Below are positions 25,082 through 33,477 of a stretch of DNA of 64,000 nt, piece by piece. Origin of the DNA: Nocardioides euryhalodurans (GTDB lineage: Bacteria; Actinomycetota; Actinomycetes; Propionibacteriales; Nocardioidaceae); assembly GCF_004564375.1 (NCBI RefSeq), contig NZ_CP038267.1, forward strand, positions 3,598,501 to 3,662,500. Direction: 5' to 3'. The notes under the pieces are model-generated. The model was not told where the DNA came from. It saw nothing but the letters and a program-made list of their open reading frames with translations, and ran no database searches. The stretch's first letter is position 1; each line of letters starts with the position of its first letter. The translations under genes and the position numbers were made by a program.

Positions 25082-25699
25082 GTGCAACCAGTACGAACCC
25101 ACGTGGTCGACGCCCACGAGATCGACGTCGCCGGCATCTCAGCCGTCCTCAGCCGCTTCGGGGAGCGGATCCACCTCGTCGACACCACCCACGACGCCGA
25201 CGTCGTCCTCTACGGCGTGCGTGAGCAGCAGTCGGGACACGACGCCGACCTTCACGCCCTGCTGCGGAGCCACTCGGCGACCGTGATCCTGCTGGGCTGG
25301 CGGGCCACCTCTCCCCAGTCGGAGTGGGCGCTCTCCTGCGGAGCGCACGGCCACCTGTCCAAGACGCTCGGCGGCGACGAGCTGGTCGCGCGGGTGGAGC
25401 GGATGCACCGCGCCCGCGACCGGAGCAGCGGGTTCCCGGAGGACGGCCACTGCCACCCGGGGCTGCGGCTCGCCGGGCTGACCCCGCGTGAGCTCGAGGT
25501 GATCGGCCTGATCACCCAGGGGCTGACCAACCAGGAGATCGCCGACCGGGCCTACATCTCGATCAACTCGGTGAAGACGTACGTCCGCACGGCCTACCGC
25601 AAGATCGGCGTGGTCCGGCGTTCCCAGGCCGTCAGCTGGGGTGTCCAGCACGGACTCGACGTCGCCCACGACCTCGAGCGGGCCGGGGCCCCCGCCTGA
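25082..25699 (+). CDS. orphan LuxR-type regulator with degenerate receiver
   Basis: A 205-residue paralogue of the gene at 23797. The receiver-like half has lost the phosphoacceptor: VVLYG at about 41-45 where the paralogue has VVLYD; the acidic pair is reduced to D10-A11. K94 remains. The LuxR domain (about 137-190) differs from the paralogue's by only a few residues over about 55, and the DNA is also nearly identical there. It therefore probably binds the same sites, but without normal phosphorylation control. GTG at 25082 is set by TAGGTT; longer in-frame starts lack support. A DosR-like operator follows its stop. Confidence 0.85.
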   Translation: MQPVRTHVVDAHEIDVAGISAVLSRFGERIHLVDTTHDADVVLYGVREQQSGHDADLHALLRSHSATVILLGWRATSPQSEWALSCGAHGHLSKTLGGDELVARVERMHRARDRSSGFPEDGHCHPGLRLAGLTPRELEVIGLITQGLTNQEIADRAYISINSVKTYVRTAYRKIGVVRRSQAVSWGVQHGLDVAHDLERAGAPA

Positions 25700-25707
25700 G
25701 GCTGCCC

Positions 25708-25725
25708 CCGGGACGTCGGTCCCGG
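25708..25725. promoter_or_regulatory. DosR-like operator upstream of the 151-aa protein gene
   Basis: CCGGGAC-GTCG-GTCCCGG, perfect 7-bp arms containing GGGAC-N4-GTCCC exactly; centre 105 bases before the ATG at 25822. It is followed directly by another perfect palindrome, GAGCTCGCGAGCTC (25725-25738). A role as terminator of the LuxR gene cannot be excluded. Confidence 0.5.
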
Positions 25726-25821
25726 AGCTCGCGAGCTCGCGGGCGGCGTACGACGGTCGGGAGGTCCTCCGGGCCGGCCGGGTGCTGCTGAGGTTCACTG
25801 GGTCGGGAGGAGGACGCTCCG

Positions 25822-26277
25822 ATGGAGGACCGGCGGACGGTCAAGCGGGCGGTCTTCGCGCGCCACAGCAACCCGTGGAGCGCCTGGACGAGGTGGGCGA
25901 CTGCGCCGCTCATGCTCGTCCCGGTGTGGCGACGCAGCCCGCGCGACGCTGTGCTGGTCGGCGCCTGGCTGGCGGTCAACCCTGTGGTGTTCGGCGAACC
26001 CGCCCATGACCGGGCCTGGGCGACCCGGGCGGTGCTCGGTGAGGAGCAGTGGATCGCCGAGCGGCCGATGGACACCGCGATGGCGGTCGACCTCGCCGCG
26101 ACCGCGGCGGGGCTCCTCGCGCTGGTCGCTGCCCGCCGGCGGCGCGCCCTGCCTGCCGCGGTGGCGACCGCCGTGGAGATGGGGCTGCTGCTGGTCTTCT
26201 GGGAGCTGATGGCTCGCTACCACGACCGCAACGCTGGTGCGGTGGACGGTCCCGGTCACGTCGCCGCGCGCTGGTGA
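25822..26277 (+). CDS. conserved membrane protein, DUF6653-like
   Basis: A 151-residue protein. The N-terminal [24 protein letters not shown] and the following WLAVNPVVF fit a small family I recall as DUF6653, of unknown function. Hydrophobic stretches lie at about 35-60 and 95-135, so it is probably a membrane protein with three or four helices. ATG at 25822 is preceded by GGAGGAGG. The DosR-like palindrome upstream suggests low-oxygen control. Confidence 0.75.
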   Translation: MEDRRTVKRAVFARHSNPWSAWTRWATAPLMLVPVWRRSPRDAVLVGAWLAVNPVVFGEPAHDRAWATRAVLGEEQWIAERPMDTAMAVDLAATAAGLLALVAARRRRALPAAVATAVEMGLLLVFWELMARYHDRNAGAVDGPGHVAARW

Positions 26278-26384
26278 GCACAGCGAGGCACGGAGGGCGT
26301 GCGAAGCAGGCTCGGGCGTGCCGGTGACCCCGACCGGGGGGGTGTCGCCCCTCACCCGAAGGCACCCAGGAGGAGAACCGGCGG

Positions 26385-26461
26385 TGGCGCCCCCGCCAGG
26401 ACTCGAACCTGGGACCCGCGGATTAGAAGGCCGCTGCTCTGTCCAGCTGAGCTACGGGGGC
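26385..26461 (-). tRNA. tRNA-Arg (anticodon UCU)
   Basis: Cloverleaf on the minus strand: acceptor GCCCCCG/CGGGGGC, anticodon loop CTTCTAA (TCT), T arm GGTTCGAGT, discriminator G, encoded CCA. It stands alone between two small protein genes; the remaining parts of 26278-26648 hold nothing else I can recognise. Confidence 0.95.
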
Positions 26462-26636
26462 AGCGGGCGCTCGTGGTCGACAGAACCCGTCAGGGTGGTT
26501 CAGCCGGCCAGTTCGGCGACCCGCAGGGGATTATGCCCGTCGGCCGCTTGGACGGCGCGCGGTGGTCCTCCTGCGGTGGCCGATGTCGCAGTCCTCGCTG
26601 ATGCCGTCGAGCGGCACGCCGGTGGGGAAGCGGGCC

Positions 26637-26642
26637 TACAGT
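26637..26642 (+). promoter_or_regulatory. -10 element (TACAGT) of small exported-protein gene
   Basis: TACAGT, six bases, GTG at 26649; leaderless-type arrangement. Confidence 0.5.
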
Positions 26643-26648
26643 TCGTGA

Positions 26649-27017
26649 GTGCGTCGAAGAGTCACGGCCGTCGTGTGCGTGCTGTTGTTGGCACTTGCCC
26701 TCGTGGTGACGGCCCCGATCCTGTGGCTCGAGATCGATGAAGCCGCCGTGCCGCCCGCAACCGACGCTCCCGCGCTACCCGATGGGGTACGCGCCGTCCA
26801 TCAGGGGGTGAGCTGCGCCTCCGGGGGGTGTTGGCGCGAGTGGAGGTTGAGCGGGCCACGGACGTGGTCGGAGGTGGAGGTCGCAGCCAGCGTCGGCATC
26901 TCGGGAGAGAGCTGCGCCGCCCGAAGCCTGCTCGATCGGCGCGTGGTCTGTACGTGGCTGAAGATCGTCGGTGACGAGGTCCGTCTCTTCCAGCAGTTCG
27001 ACCGATCTCCGGGCTGA
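26649..27017 (+). CDS. small membrane-anchored or secreted protein, unknown
   Basis: A 122-residue protein. Residues 1-26 (MRRRVTAVVCVLLLALALVVTAP) are a basic end plus a hydrophobic helix, so it is anchored or secreted. The outside part has four cysteines (SCASGGC, SCAAR, VCTW), which could form two disulfides. I do not recognise the family. Start set by TACAGT upstream. Codon use here looks less strongly GC-biased than in its neighbours (for example AGTTGAGCGGG-type stretches), which may mean a young or transferred gene. Confidence 0.65.
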   Translation: MRRRVTAVVCVLLLALALVVTAPILWLEIDEAAVPPATDAPALPDGVRAVHQGVSCASGGCWREWRLSGPRTWSEVEVAASVGISGESCAARSLLDRRVVCTWLKIVGDEVRLFQQFDRSPG

Positions 27018-27054
27018 CGGCCGCGGACGCGACCGTGTGGGGCCGCCGTACGAG

Positions 27055-27198
27055 TCACGCAGATCCGCCGCCGTCCCCGCCGTCGCCGCCGCCGTCCGCC
27101 TGGCCACCGGTCCTTCCGGCCCGGGGGTCACTGCGACGAGCGGACTCGACGACGAGCACGACGACCACGACGACGAGACCGACGATGAGGAAGATCAC
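27055..27198 (-). CDS. probable 47-residue single-span membrane protein
   Basis: A short minus-strand frame: residues 1-17 (MIFLIVGLVVVVVVLVV) form a membrane helix, followed by a basic patch (ESARRSDPRAGR) and a Gly/Asp-rich tail. The GTG start is preceded by GGGGAG four bases upstream. A hydrophobic run followed by positive residues is rarely random, but the tail is low-complexity and there is no homologue I can name. Not overlapped by any other credible gene. Confidence 0.4.
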   Translation of the reverse strand: MIFLIVGLVVVVVVLVVESARRSDPRAGRTGGQADGGGDGGDGGGSA

Positions 27199-27402
27199 CG
27201 CGCTCCCCGCTTCCGCCAGGATGCGCAGCAGACTTCGCAGCTGACGAGCACGGAGCCTCCCTGAGTGTGGGCAGGGTGCGAGTCTGCCATCCGATCACGC
27301 TCCGCACGTGGACCGCGAGCGCCGCGCCTCCGGCTCCGCCTGGTCGCGCTGCGAACTCGGGGTGGCTTTCGTGCAACCGCAGCGCCCTGTCGAGCGTCTT
27401 CC
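27199..27402. other. non-coding stretch, nothing recognised
   Basis: Between the small membrane protein and the CapA-like gene's promoter. Open frames exist on both strands but have no start support and read as Arg/Ser/Pro-rich shadow sequence. Confidence 0.4.
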
Positions 27403-27404
27403 TA

Positions 27405-27422
27405 GGTGAGGGCGTCCTCACC
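27405..27422. promoter_or_regulatory. operator-like dyad before the CapA/VanY-like gene
   Basis: GGTGAGG-GCGT-CCTCACC, perfect 7-bp arms, overlapping a -10-like TAGGTG (27403-27408). Position and symmetry suit a repressor site. Confidence 0.4.
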
Positions 27423-27438
27423 GTCCCGGGGGAGAGTC

Positions 27439-29130
27439 ATGCACCGCACGGTCAGCTGGAGCGCCGTCGCCGTCGGCGTCGCGGTGCTCGCCGCTGCCTG
27501 CGCGACAGCAGCTCCCGTGCCCACGGAGCAGCCGCGCACGCCGGAGCAGACCGACGCTCCCGCCGCGGCCGGGACGCCCTCTCCCCGCGGCGCGGTCACG
27601 CTGGCCTTCGCCGGCGACATCCACTTCCAGCTCCAGGTCGCCGACCTCCTCGACGACCCCCGCGGCCTGGGGCCGACGAGCCGGGCGCTGGCGGGCGCGG
27701 ACGTGGCCATGGTCAACCTCGAGAGCGCCGTCACCCGACGCGGCACGCCCGACCCCAAGCAGCTCGAGAACGCCGAGGACCGCTACTGGTTCCGGACACC
27801 GCCGGCGGCCCTGGACTTCCTGGCCGACGCGGGGGTCGACGTGGTCACGCTGGCCAACAACCACGGCGCCGACTACGGGCCCGTGGGCCTGCGGGACACG
27901 CTGCGTGCCGCGCGGACCGGGCCGGTGGCGGTGGTGGGGGTCGGTCGGGATCGCGACCGCGCCTTCGCCGCCCACCGGGTGACCGTGCGCGGCACCGACC
28001 TCGCGTTCCTCGCCGCCGACGCCTCGCCGCTGGAGAGCACGGCCAGCACCTGGTCGGCCGCACCGGGCACCCCCGGGATCGCCGCCGCCCGCGAGGCCCG
28101 GCCGCAGCAGCTCCTCGCCGCCGTGCGGCGTTCCGCGCGGACCGCTGACGTCGTGGTGGTCTACCTCCACTGGGGCCGCGAGGGCCAGGGCTGCCCCACC
28201 GCGATGCAGCGGGCGACCGCCAGGGCACTGTCCCGGGCGGGCGCCGACGTCGTCGTGGGGAGCCACGCCCACGTCCTGCTCGGGTCCGGCTGGCTGGGGG
28301 ACACCTACGTCGGCTACGGCCTGGGCAACTTCCTCTGGTACCACGACCGCGAGCCCGACACCGGCGTCCTGCAGCTCACGGTCGAGGACGGTGCGGTCGT
28401 CGCGGACGACTGGGCACCGGCGCGGATCCAGCCCTGGGGACGGCCGGTGCCGCTCTCCGGTCGCGAGGCGACGCAGGCCGTCGCGGACTGGCGGGCGCTG
28501 CGCGGGTGCGCGCGGCTGGCCCCGGAGCCGGGCGGTGAGCCGGTGCCGGCGTACGACGCCTCGGTGAGTGAGCTCGGCCCCGCACTGCGGGCGCGGATGC
28601 GGAGCAGCCACCGCCCCGGGTGCCCGGTCGGCCTGTCCGACCTGCGGCACCTGCGGCTGCCCTACGTCGGATTCGACGGTCGGGAGCGGCTCGGCGAGAT
28701 GGTGGTCGCGGCCGAGCACGCCGCCGACGTCGTCCGCGTCTTCGACCGGCTGCACCGGGCCCGCTGGCCGATCCGCCGGATGCGCCTCGTCGATGCGTAC
28801 GGCGGCGACGACGACCGTTCCATGGCTGCCGACAACACCTCGGCCTACAACTGCCGCCGGGTCGCCGGCACCGACCGCTGGTCCGACCACGCGTTCGGTG
28901 CGGCGATCGACCTCAACCCGGTGCGCAACCCGTACGTCACGGGCGACGGCGTGGCGCCGCCGCGCGGTCGGGCCTTCGCCGACGTCGACCGCTCAGCACG
29001 CGCCAGGGTTCCACGTGGAGTCATCCACGCCGACGACGTCGTCGTCCGCGCGTTCGAGGAGGTCGGCTGGGAGTGGGGCGGCACCTGGGCCGACCCCGAC
29101 TACCAGCACTTCTCCGCAGCAGGCGACTGA
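27439..29130 (+). CDS. CapA-type metallophosphatase fused to VanY-like peptidase domain
   Basis: A 563-residue exported protein. Residues 1-25 are a signal peptide ending AAAC, a possible but imperfect lipobox. About 55-330 is a PGA_cap/CapA domain: FAGDIHF, VNLESAVT, LANNHGADYG, GADVVVGSHAHVLLG and GLGNFLWY are its metal-site motifs. The last 170 residues are an M15 D-Ala-D-Ala carboxypeptidase-like (VanY) domain with SDHAFGAAIDLNP and DYQHF, the His/Asp/His zinc ligands. Together they point to cell-wall or capsule polymer processing outside the cell. ATG at 27439 follows GGGGGAG. Converges with the aminopeptidase gene. Confidence 0.87.
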   Translation: MHRTVSWSAVAVGVAVLAAACATAAPVPTEQPRTPEQTDAPAAAGTPSPRGAVTLAFAGDIHFQLQVADLLDDPRGLGPTSRALAGADVAMVNLESAVTRRGTPDPKQLENAEDRYWFRTPPAALDFLADAGVDVVTLANNHGADYGPVGLRDTLRAARTGPVAVVGVGRDRDRAFAAHRVTVRGTDLAFLAADASPLESTASTWSAAPGTPGIAAAREARPQQLLAAVRRSARTADVVVVYLHWGREGQGCPTAMQRATARALSRAGADVVVGSHAHVLLGSGWLGDTYVGYGLGNFLWYHDREPDTGVLQLTVEDGAVVADDWAPARIQPWGRPVPLSGREATQAVADWRALRGCARLAPEPGGEPVPAYDASVSELGPALRARMRSSHRPGCPVGLSDLRHLRLPYVGFDGRERLGEMVVAAEHAADVVRVFDRLHRARWPIRRMRLVDAYGGDDDRSMAADNTSAYNCRRVAGTDRWSDHAFGAAIDLNPVRNPYVTGDGVAPPRGRAFADVDRSARARVPRGVIHADDVVVRAFEEVGWEWGGTWADPDYQHFSAAGD

Positions 29131-29140
29131 GACCGCCCGC

Positions 29141-30514
<1,374 letters not shown>

Positions 30515-30521
30515 GACGGTC

Positions 30522-30527
30522 ACTGTA
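30522..30527 (-). promoter_or_regulatory. -10 element (TACAGT) of aminopeptidase gene
   Basis: TACAGT, seven bases, GTG at 30514; leaderless-type arrangement. Confidence 0.5.
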
Positions 30528-30561
30528 CGCCGAGGACTCGGGGACCCCGAAGTCCTCCAAG

Positions 30562-30567
30562 TAGGCT
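30562..30567 (+). promoter_or_regulatory. -10 element (TAGGCT) of prsW-like gene
   Basis: TAGGCT, seven bases, ATG at 30575; leaderless-type arrangement. The promoter is divergent from that of the aminopeptidase gene 35 bases away. Confidence 0.5.
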
Positions 30568-30574
30568 TCCCGGC

Positions 30575-31696
30575 ATGCCGAGCAGCCGCCGCAGCAACAC
30601 CCTGTTCACGGTCGTCGTGACCGTGCTGGTGTGCCTCGGCGCGCTCCCAGTGCTGCTCGTCCTGGGCCTCTCCGGCGCCCCGTCGTCACTGCTCCTGGCG
30701 ACCGTCCTGGCCGCCCTCCCGGTGGGTCCGCTGGTGGCGTGCTACCTCTGGCTGGACCGCTACGAGCCCGAGCCGCGCCGGCTGCTGGCTGCCGCCCTGC
30801 TGTGGGGCGGGTTCGTCGCCACGGCCGCGGCCCTGCTCGTCCAGGGCCTCGGCGGCTTCGTCGTCGGCTTCACCGAGCAGCAGTCGCTCGCCATCGTGGC
30901 GCCGGTGACCGAGGAGCTCTTCAAGGGGTTGTTCCTCGTGCTGCTGCTGTGGTGGCGGCGCAACGAGCTCGACGGCATCCTCGACGGCATCGTCTACGCC
31001 GGGATGGTCGGCATCGGCTTCGCCTTCGTCGAGAACATCCTCTACCTCGCGGCGGCCTACGACGGCGCCGACGGGCTCGGCCCGGGTGGCACCTCCGCGC
31101 TGACCGCGACCTTCGTGATGCGCTGCCTCGTCAGCCCCTTCGCGCACCCCCTCTTCACGACCTTCGTCGGGATCGGCGTGGGCATCGCCGTCGGCAGCCG
31201 CAACGGCACCGTGCGGGTCGTCGCACCGCTGGTCGGCTACGTCCTGGCCGTGGTCACCCACGGCATCTGGAACGCGTCGACGCTGTTCGGCTTCACCGGC
31301 TTCCTCAGCGCCTACCTCGTCCTCATGGCACCCGCCTTCCTCGGCCTGATCGGCTTCGCCGTCTGGGCCCGCCGCTCCGAGCAGCGGATGCTGCACGCCT
31401 CGCTCGCCGACGCCGCCGGCCGCGGCCTGATCCCCGCCACCGACATCGGCTGGCTGGTGAGCCTGCAGGCGCGACGCCACAGCCGCGCGTACGCCCGCAG
31501 GCAGGGCGGTCCCGACGCCCACCGTGCGATGCTCGACTACCAGCAGGCCGCCGTCGAGCTCGGCTTCCTGCACCACCGCTACCTGCGTGGCACCCCGCCC
31601 CCCGACTTCGCCGCCCGCGGCCAGGCCTACGTCGAGCGGATCGCCGCCGCTCGCCCCTTCGTCTCCTTCCCCGGACAGGTGGTCCCCGCCCGATGA
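30575..31696 (+). CDS. prsW: PrsW family intramembrane metalloprotease
   Basis: A 373-residue multi-pass membrane protein. The PrsW motifs are present: APVTEELFKG (Glu113-Glu114), FAFVENILYL, SPFAHPLFTTFVGIGVG and VTHGIWN, which supply the metal ligands. Known PrsW cleaves an anti-sigma factor in Bacillus (RsiW); the actinobacterial substrate is unknown and no anti-sigma gene is nearby. The C-terminal 100 residues are cytoplasmic. Its stop overlaps the ATG of the first dynamin-like GTPase (ATGA), tying it to that pair. Confidence 0.9.
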   Translation: MPSSRRSNTLFTVVVTVLVCLGALPVLLVLGLSGAPSSLLLATVLAALPVGPLVACYLWLDRYEPEPRRLLAAALLWGGFVATAAALLVQGLGGFVVGFTEQQSLAIVAPVTEELFKGLFLVLLLWWRRNELDGILDGIVYAGMVGIGFAFVENILYLAAAYDGADGLGPGGTSALTATFVMRCLVSPFAHPLFTTFVGIGVGIAVGSRNGTVRVVAPLVGYVLAVVTHGIWNASTLFGFTGFLSAYLVLMAPAFLGLIGFAVWARRSEQRMLHASLADAAGRGLIPATDIGWLVSLQARRHSRAYARRQGGPDAHRAMLDYQQAAVELGFLHHRYLRGTPPPDFAARGQAYVERIAAARPFVSFPGQVVPAR

Positions 31697-33438
31697 GCCA
31701 GCCCCAGACGGACAACACGCAGATGGTGACCGCGCTCGTGCAGCTGCGCGGTGCCCTGCAGGACGCGAGGCTGCCGCTGGAGCTGCCCAGCGCAGCCGGC
31801 GAGCGGGCCGGTCGTGCCGAGATGGTCGACCAGCTCGAGGACTACGTCATCCCGCGGCTGATGACCCTGGACGCGCCGCTGCTGGCGGTCGTCGGCGGAT
31901 CGACGGGCGCGGGCAAGTCCACGCTCGTCAACTCCCTGGCCGGGCGCCGCGTCACCGAGCCCGGCGTGCTCCGCCCGACCACCCGGTCGCCGGTGCTCGT
32001 GCACAACCCCGAGGACGCCGAGTGGTTCGGCGCCGACCGGCTGCTCCACGACCTCGAGCGGGTCGAGCGGCCCACGACCGACCCCGGGGCGCTGCAGCTG
32101 GTCGCGGCCGACTCGATCCCGGTCGGCCTGGCCGTCCTCGACGCCCCCGACATCGACTCGGTCGAGGAGCAGAATCGCGCGCTCGCCGCACAGCTCCTCG
32201 CCGCCGCCGACCTCTGGCTCTTCGTGACCTCGGCCGCCCGCTACGCCGACCAGGTGCCGTGGGACTTCCTGCGCCGGGCCGCCGAGCGCTCCGCCGCGGT
32301 GGCGGTCGTGCTCGACCGGACACCCACCGAGGCGATCGACACCGTCTCCACCCACCTCGCCCGCATGCTCGCGAGCCGCGGGCTCAAGGACTCGCCGTTG
32401 TTCACGGTCACCGAGGAGGTCGTCAGCGACGACGGCCTGCTACCGGCCGAGTCGGTCGCCGAGATCAAGGGGTGGCTCGACTCCCTGGCCGCGGACGCCG
32501 ACGCCCGGAGCATGGTCGTGCGGCAGACCCTCGAGGGGGCGGTCCGGACCCTCGCCCGGCGTACGCACGGGGTGGCGGACGCGGCCGCCGAGCAGGTGGC
32601 TGCCGAGCAGCGGCTGCGCGAGGACGCCGACACGGCGTACGACGACGCCATCGCCCGGGTCGGCGAGGCCAGCGCAGACGGGTCGCTGCTGCGCGGCGAG
32701 GTGCTGGCGCGCTGGCAGGAGTTCGTCGGCACGGGTGAGCTCCTCAAGTCGCTCGAGACCCGCGTCGGCTGGCTCCGCGACCGGCTGGTCAACGCCATCA
32801 AGGGGAAGCCGCAGCAGGCCGAGCGGGTCACGGTGGCCGTCGAGTCCGGCCTCGAGACACTGCTGCTCGAGCACGCCGAGGCCGCCGCCGAGCGGGCCGA
32901 GGCGTCCTGGCAGAGCCTCGCCCCGGGCCAGGCGCTGCTCGCCGATGCCGGCGAGGACCTCGGTCGTGCCTCGCGCGACTTCCGCCGCCGGGCCGAGCGC
33001 GCGGTGCGCGACTGGCAGCAGGGCGTGCTCGAGATGGTGCGCACCGAGGGCGCGGACAAGCGCGGCACCGCCCGCTTCCTCGCCTACGGCGTCAACGGGC
33101 TCGGCGTCGCGCTGATGGTCGTGGTCTTCGCCCACACCGGGGGCGCCCTGGTCGGCGCCGAGGCGGGGGTCGCCGGCGGCGCCGCCGTGCTCGGCCAGAA
33201 GCTGCTCGAGGCGGTCTTCGGCGACCAGGCTGTCCGCACGCTCGCCGAGCGTGCCCGGCTCGACCTCGAGCAGCGCACCCAGGAGCTGCTCGACGCCGAG
33301 CGCCGCCGCTACACCGACCTCCTCGACTCCCTGGCGATCGACTCCGATGCCCCCGACCGGTTGCGCGCCAGCGCCCGCCGGGTGGACGACCTGCGCTTCG
33401 CGACGGCTGGTCACGGTGGGCTCCACCCGGGGCAATAG
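31693..33438 (+). CDS. dynamin-like GTPase, first of a pair
   Basis: A 581-residue large GTPase. P-loop GGSTGAGKST at 68-77, LDAPDIDS as the G3 region near 150, then a long helical part rich in Ala/Glu/Arg and a hydrophobic stretch near 450-490 (GVALMVVVFAHTGGALVGAEAGVAGGAAVLG) that could insert in membrane. The shape fits bacterial dynamin-like proteins, which work in pairs to remodel membranes (IniA/IniC in mycobacteria; DynA/DynB in Streptomyces division). Overlaps prsW by four bases; followed by the second GTPase 39 bases later. Confidence 0.83.
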   Translation: MSQPQTDNTQMVTALVQLRGALQDARLPLELPSAAGERAGRAEMVDQLEDYVIPRLMTLDAPLLAVVGGSTGAGKSTLVNSLAGRRVTEPGVLRPTTRSPVLVHNPEDAEWFGADRLLHDLERVERPTTDPGALQLVAADSIPVGLAVLDAPDIDSVEEQNRALAAQLLAAADLWLFVTSAARYADQVPWDFLRRAAERSAAVAVVLDRTPTEAIDTVSTHLARMLASRGLKDSPLFTVTEEVVSDDGLLPAESVAEIKGWLDSLAADADARSMVVRQTLEGAVRTLARRTHGVADAAAEQVAAEQRLREDADTAYDDAIARVGEASADGSLLRGEVLARWQEFVGTGELLKSLETRVGWLRDRLVNAIKGKPQQAERVTVAVESGLETLLLEHAEAAAERAEASWQSLAPGQALLADAGEDLGRASRDFRRRAERAVRDWQQGVLEMVRTEGADKRGTARFLAYGVNGLGVALMVVVFAHTGGALVGAEAGVAGGAAVLGQKLLEAVFGDQAVRTLAERARLDLEQRTQELLDAERRRYTDLLDSLAIDSDAPDRLRASARRVDDLRFATAGHGGLHPGQ

Positions 33439-33477
33439 GCTGGTCCCCGCACCGGCCGGCAGCATCCGAGGGAGACC

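Noticed and set aside
27128-27421. A 97-codon minus-strand frame upstream of the CapA-like gene
   Set aside because: No ribosome site, Arg/Ser-rich, and it overlaps the promoter dyad of the CapA-like gene.
30540-30556. GGGAC...GTCC before prsW as a DosR-like box
   Set aside because: The spacing is six bases instead of four and the second half is incomplete.
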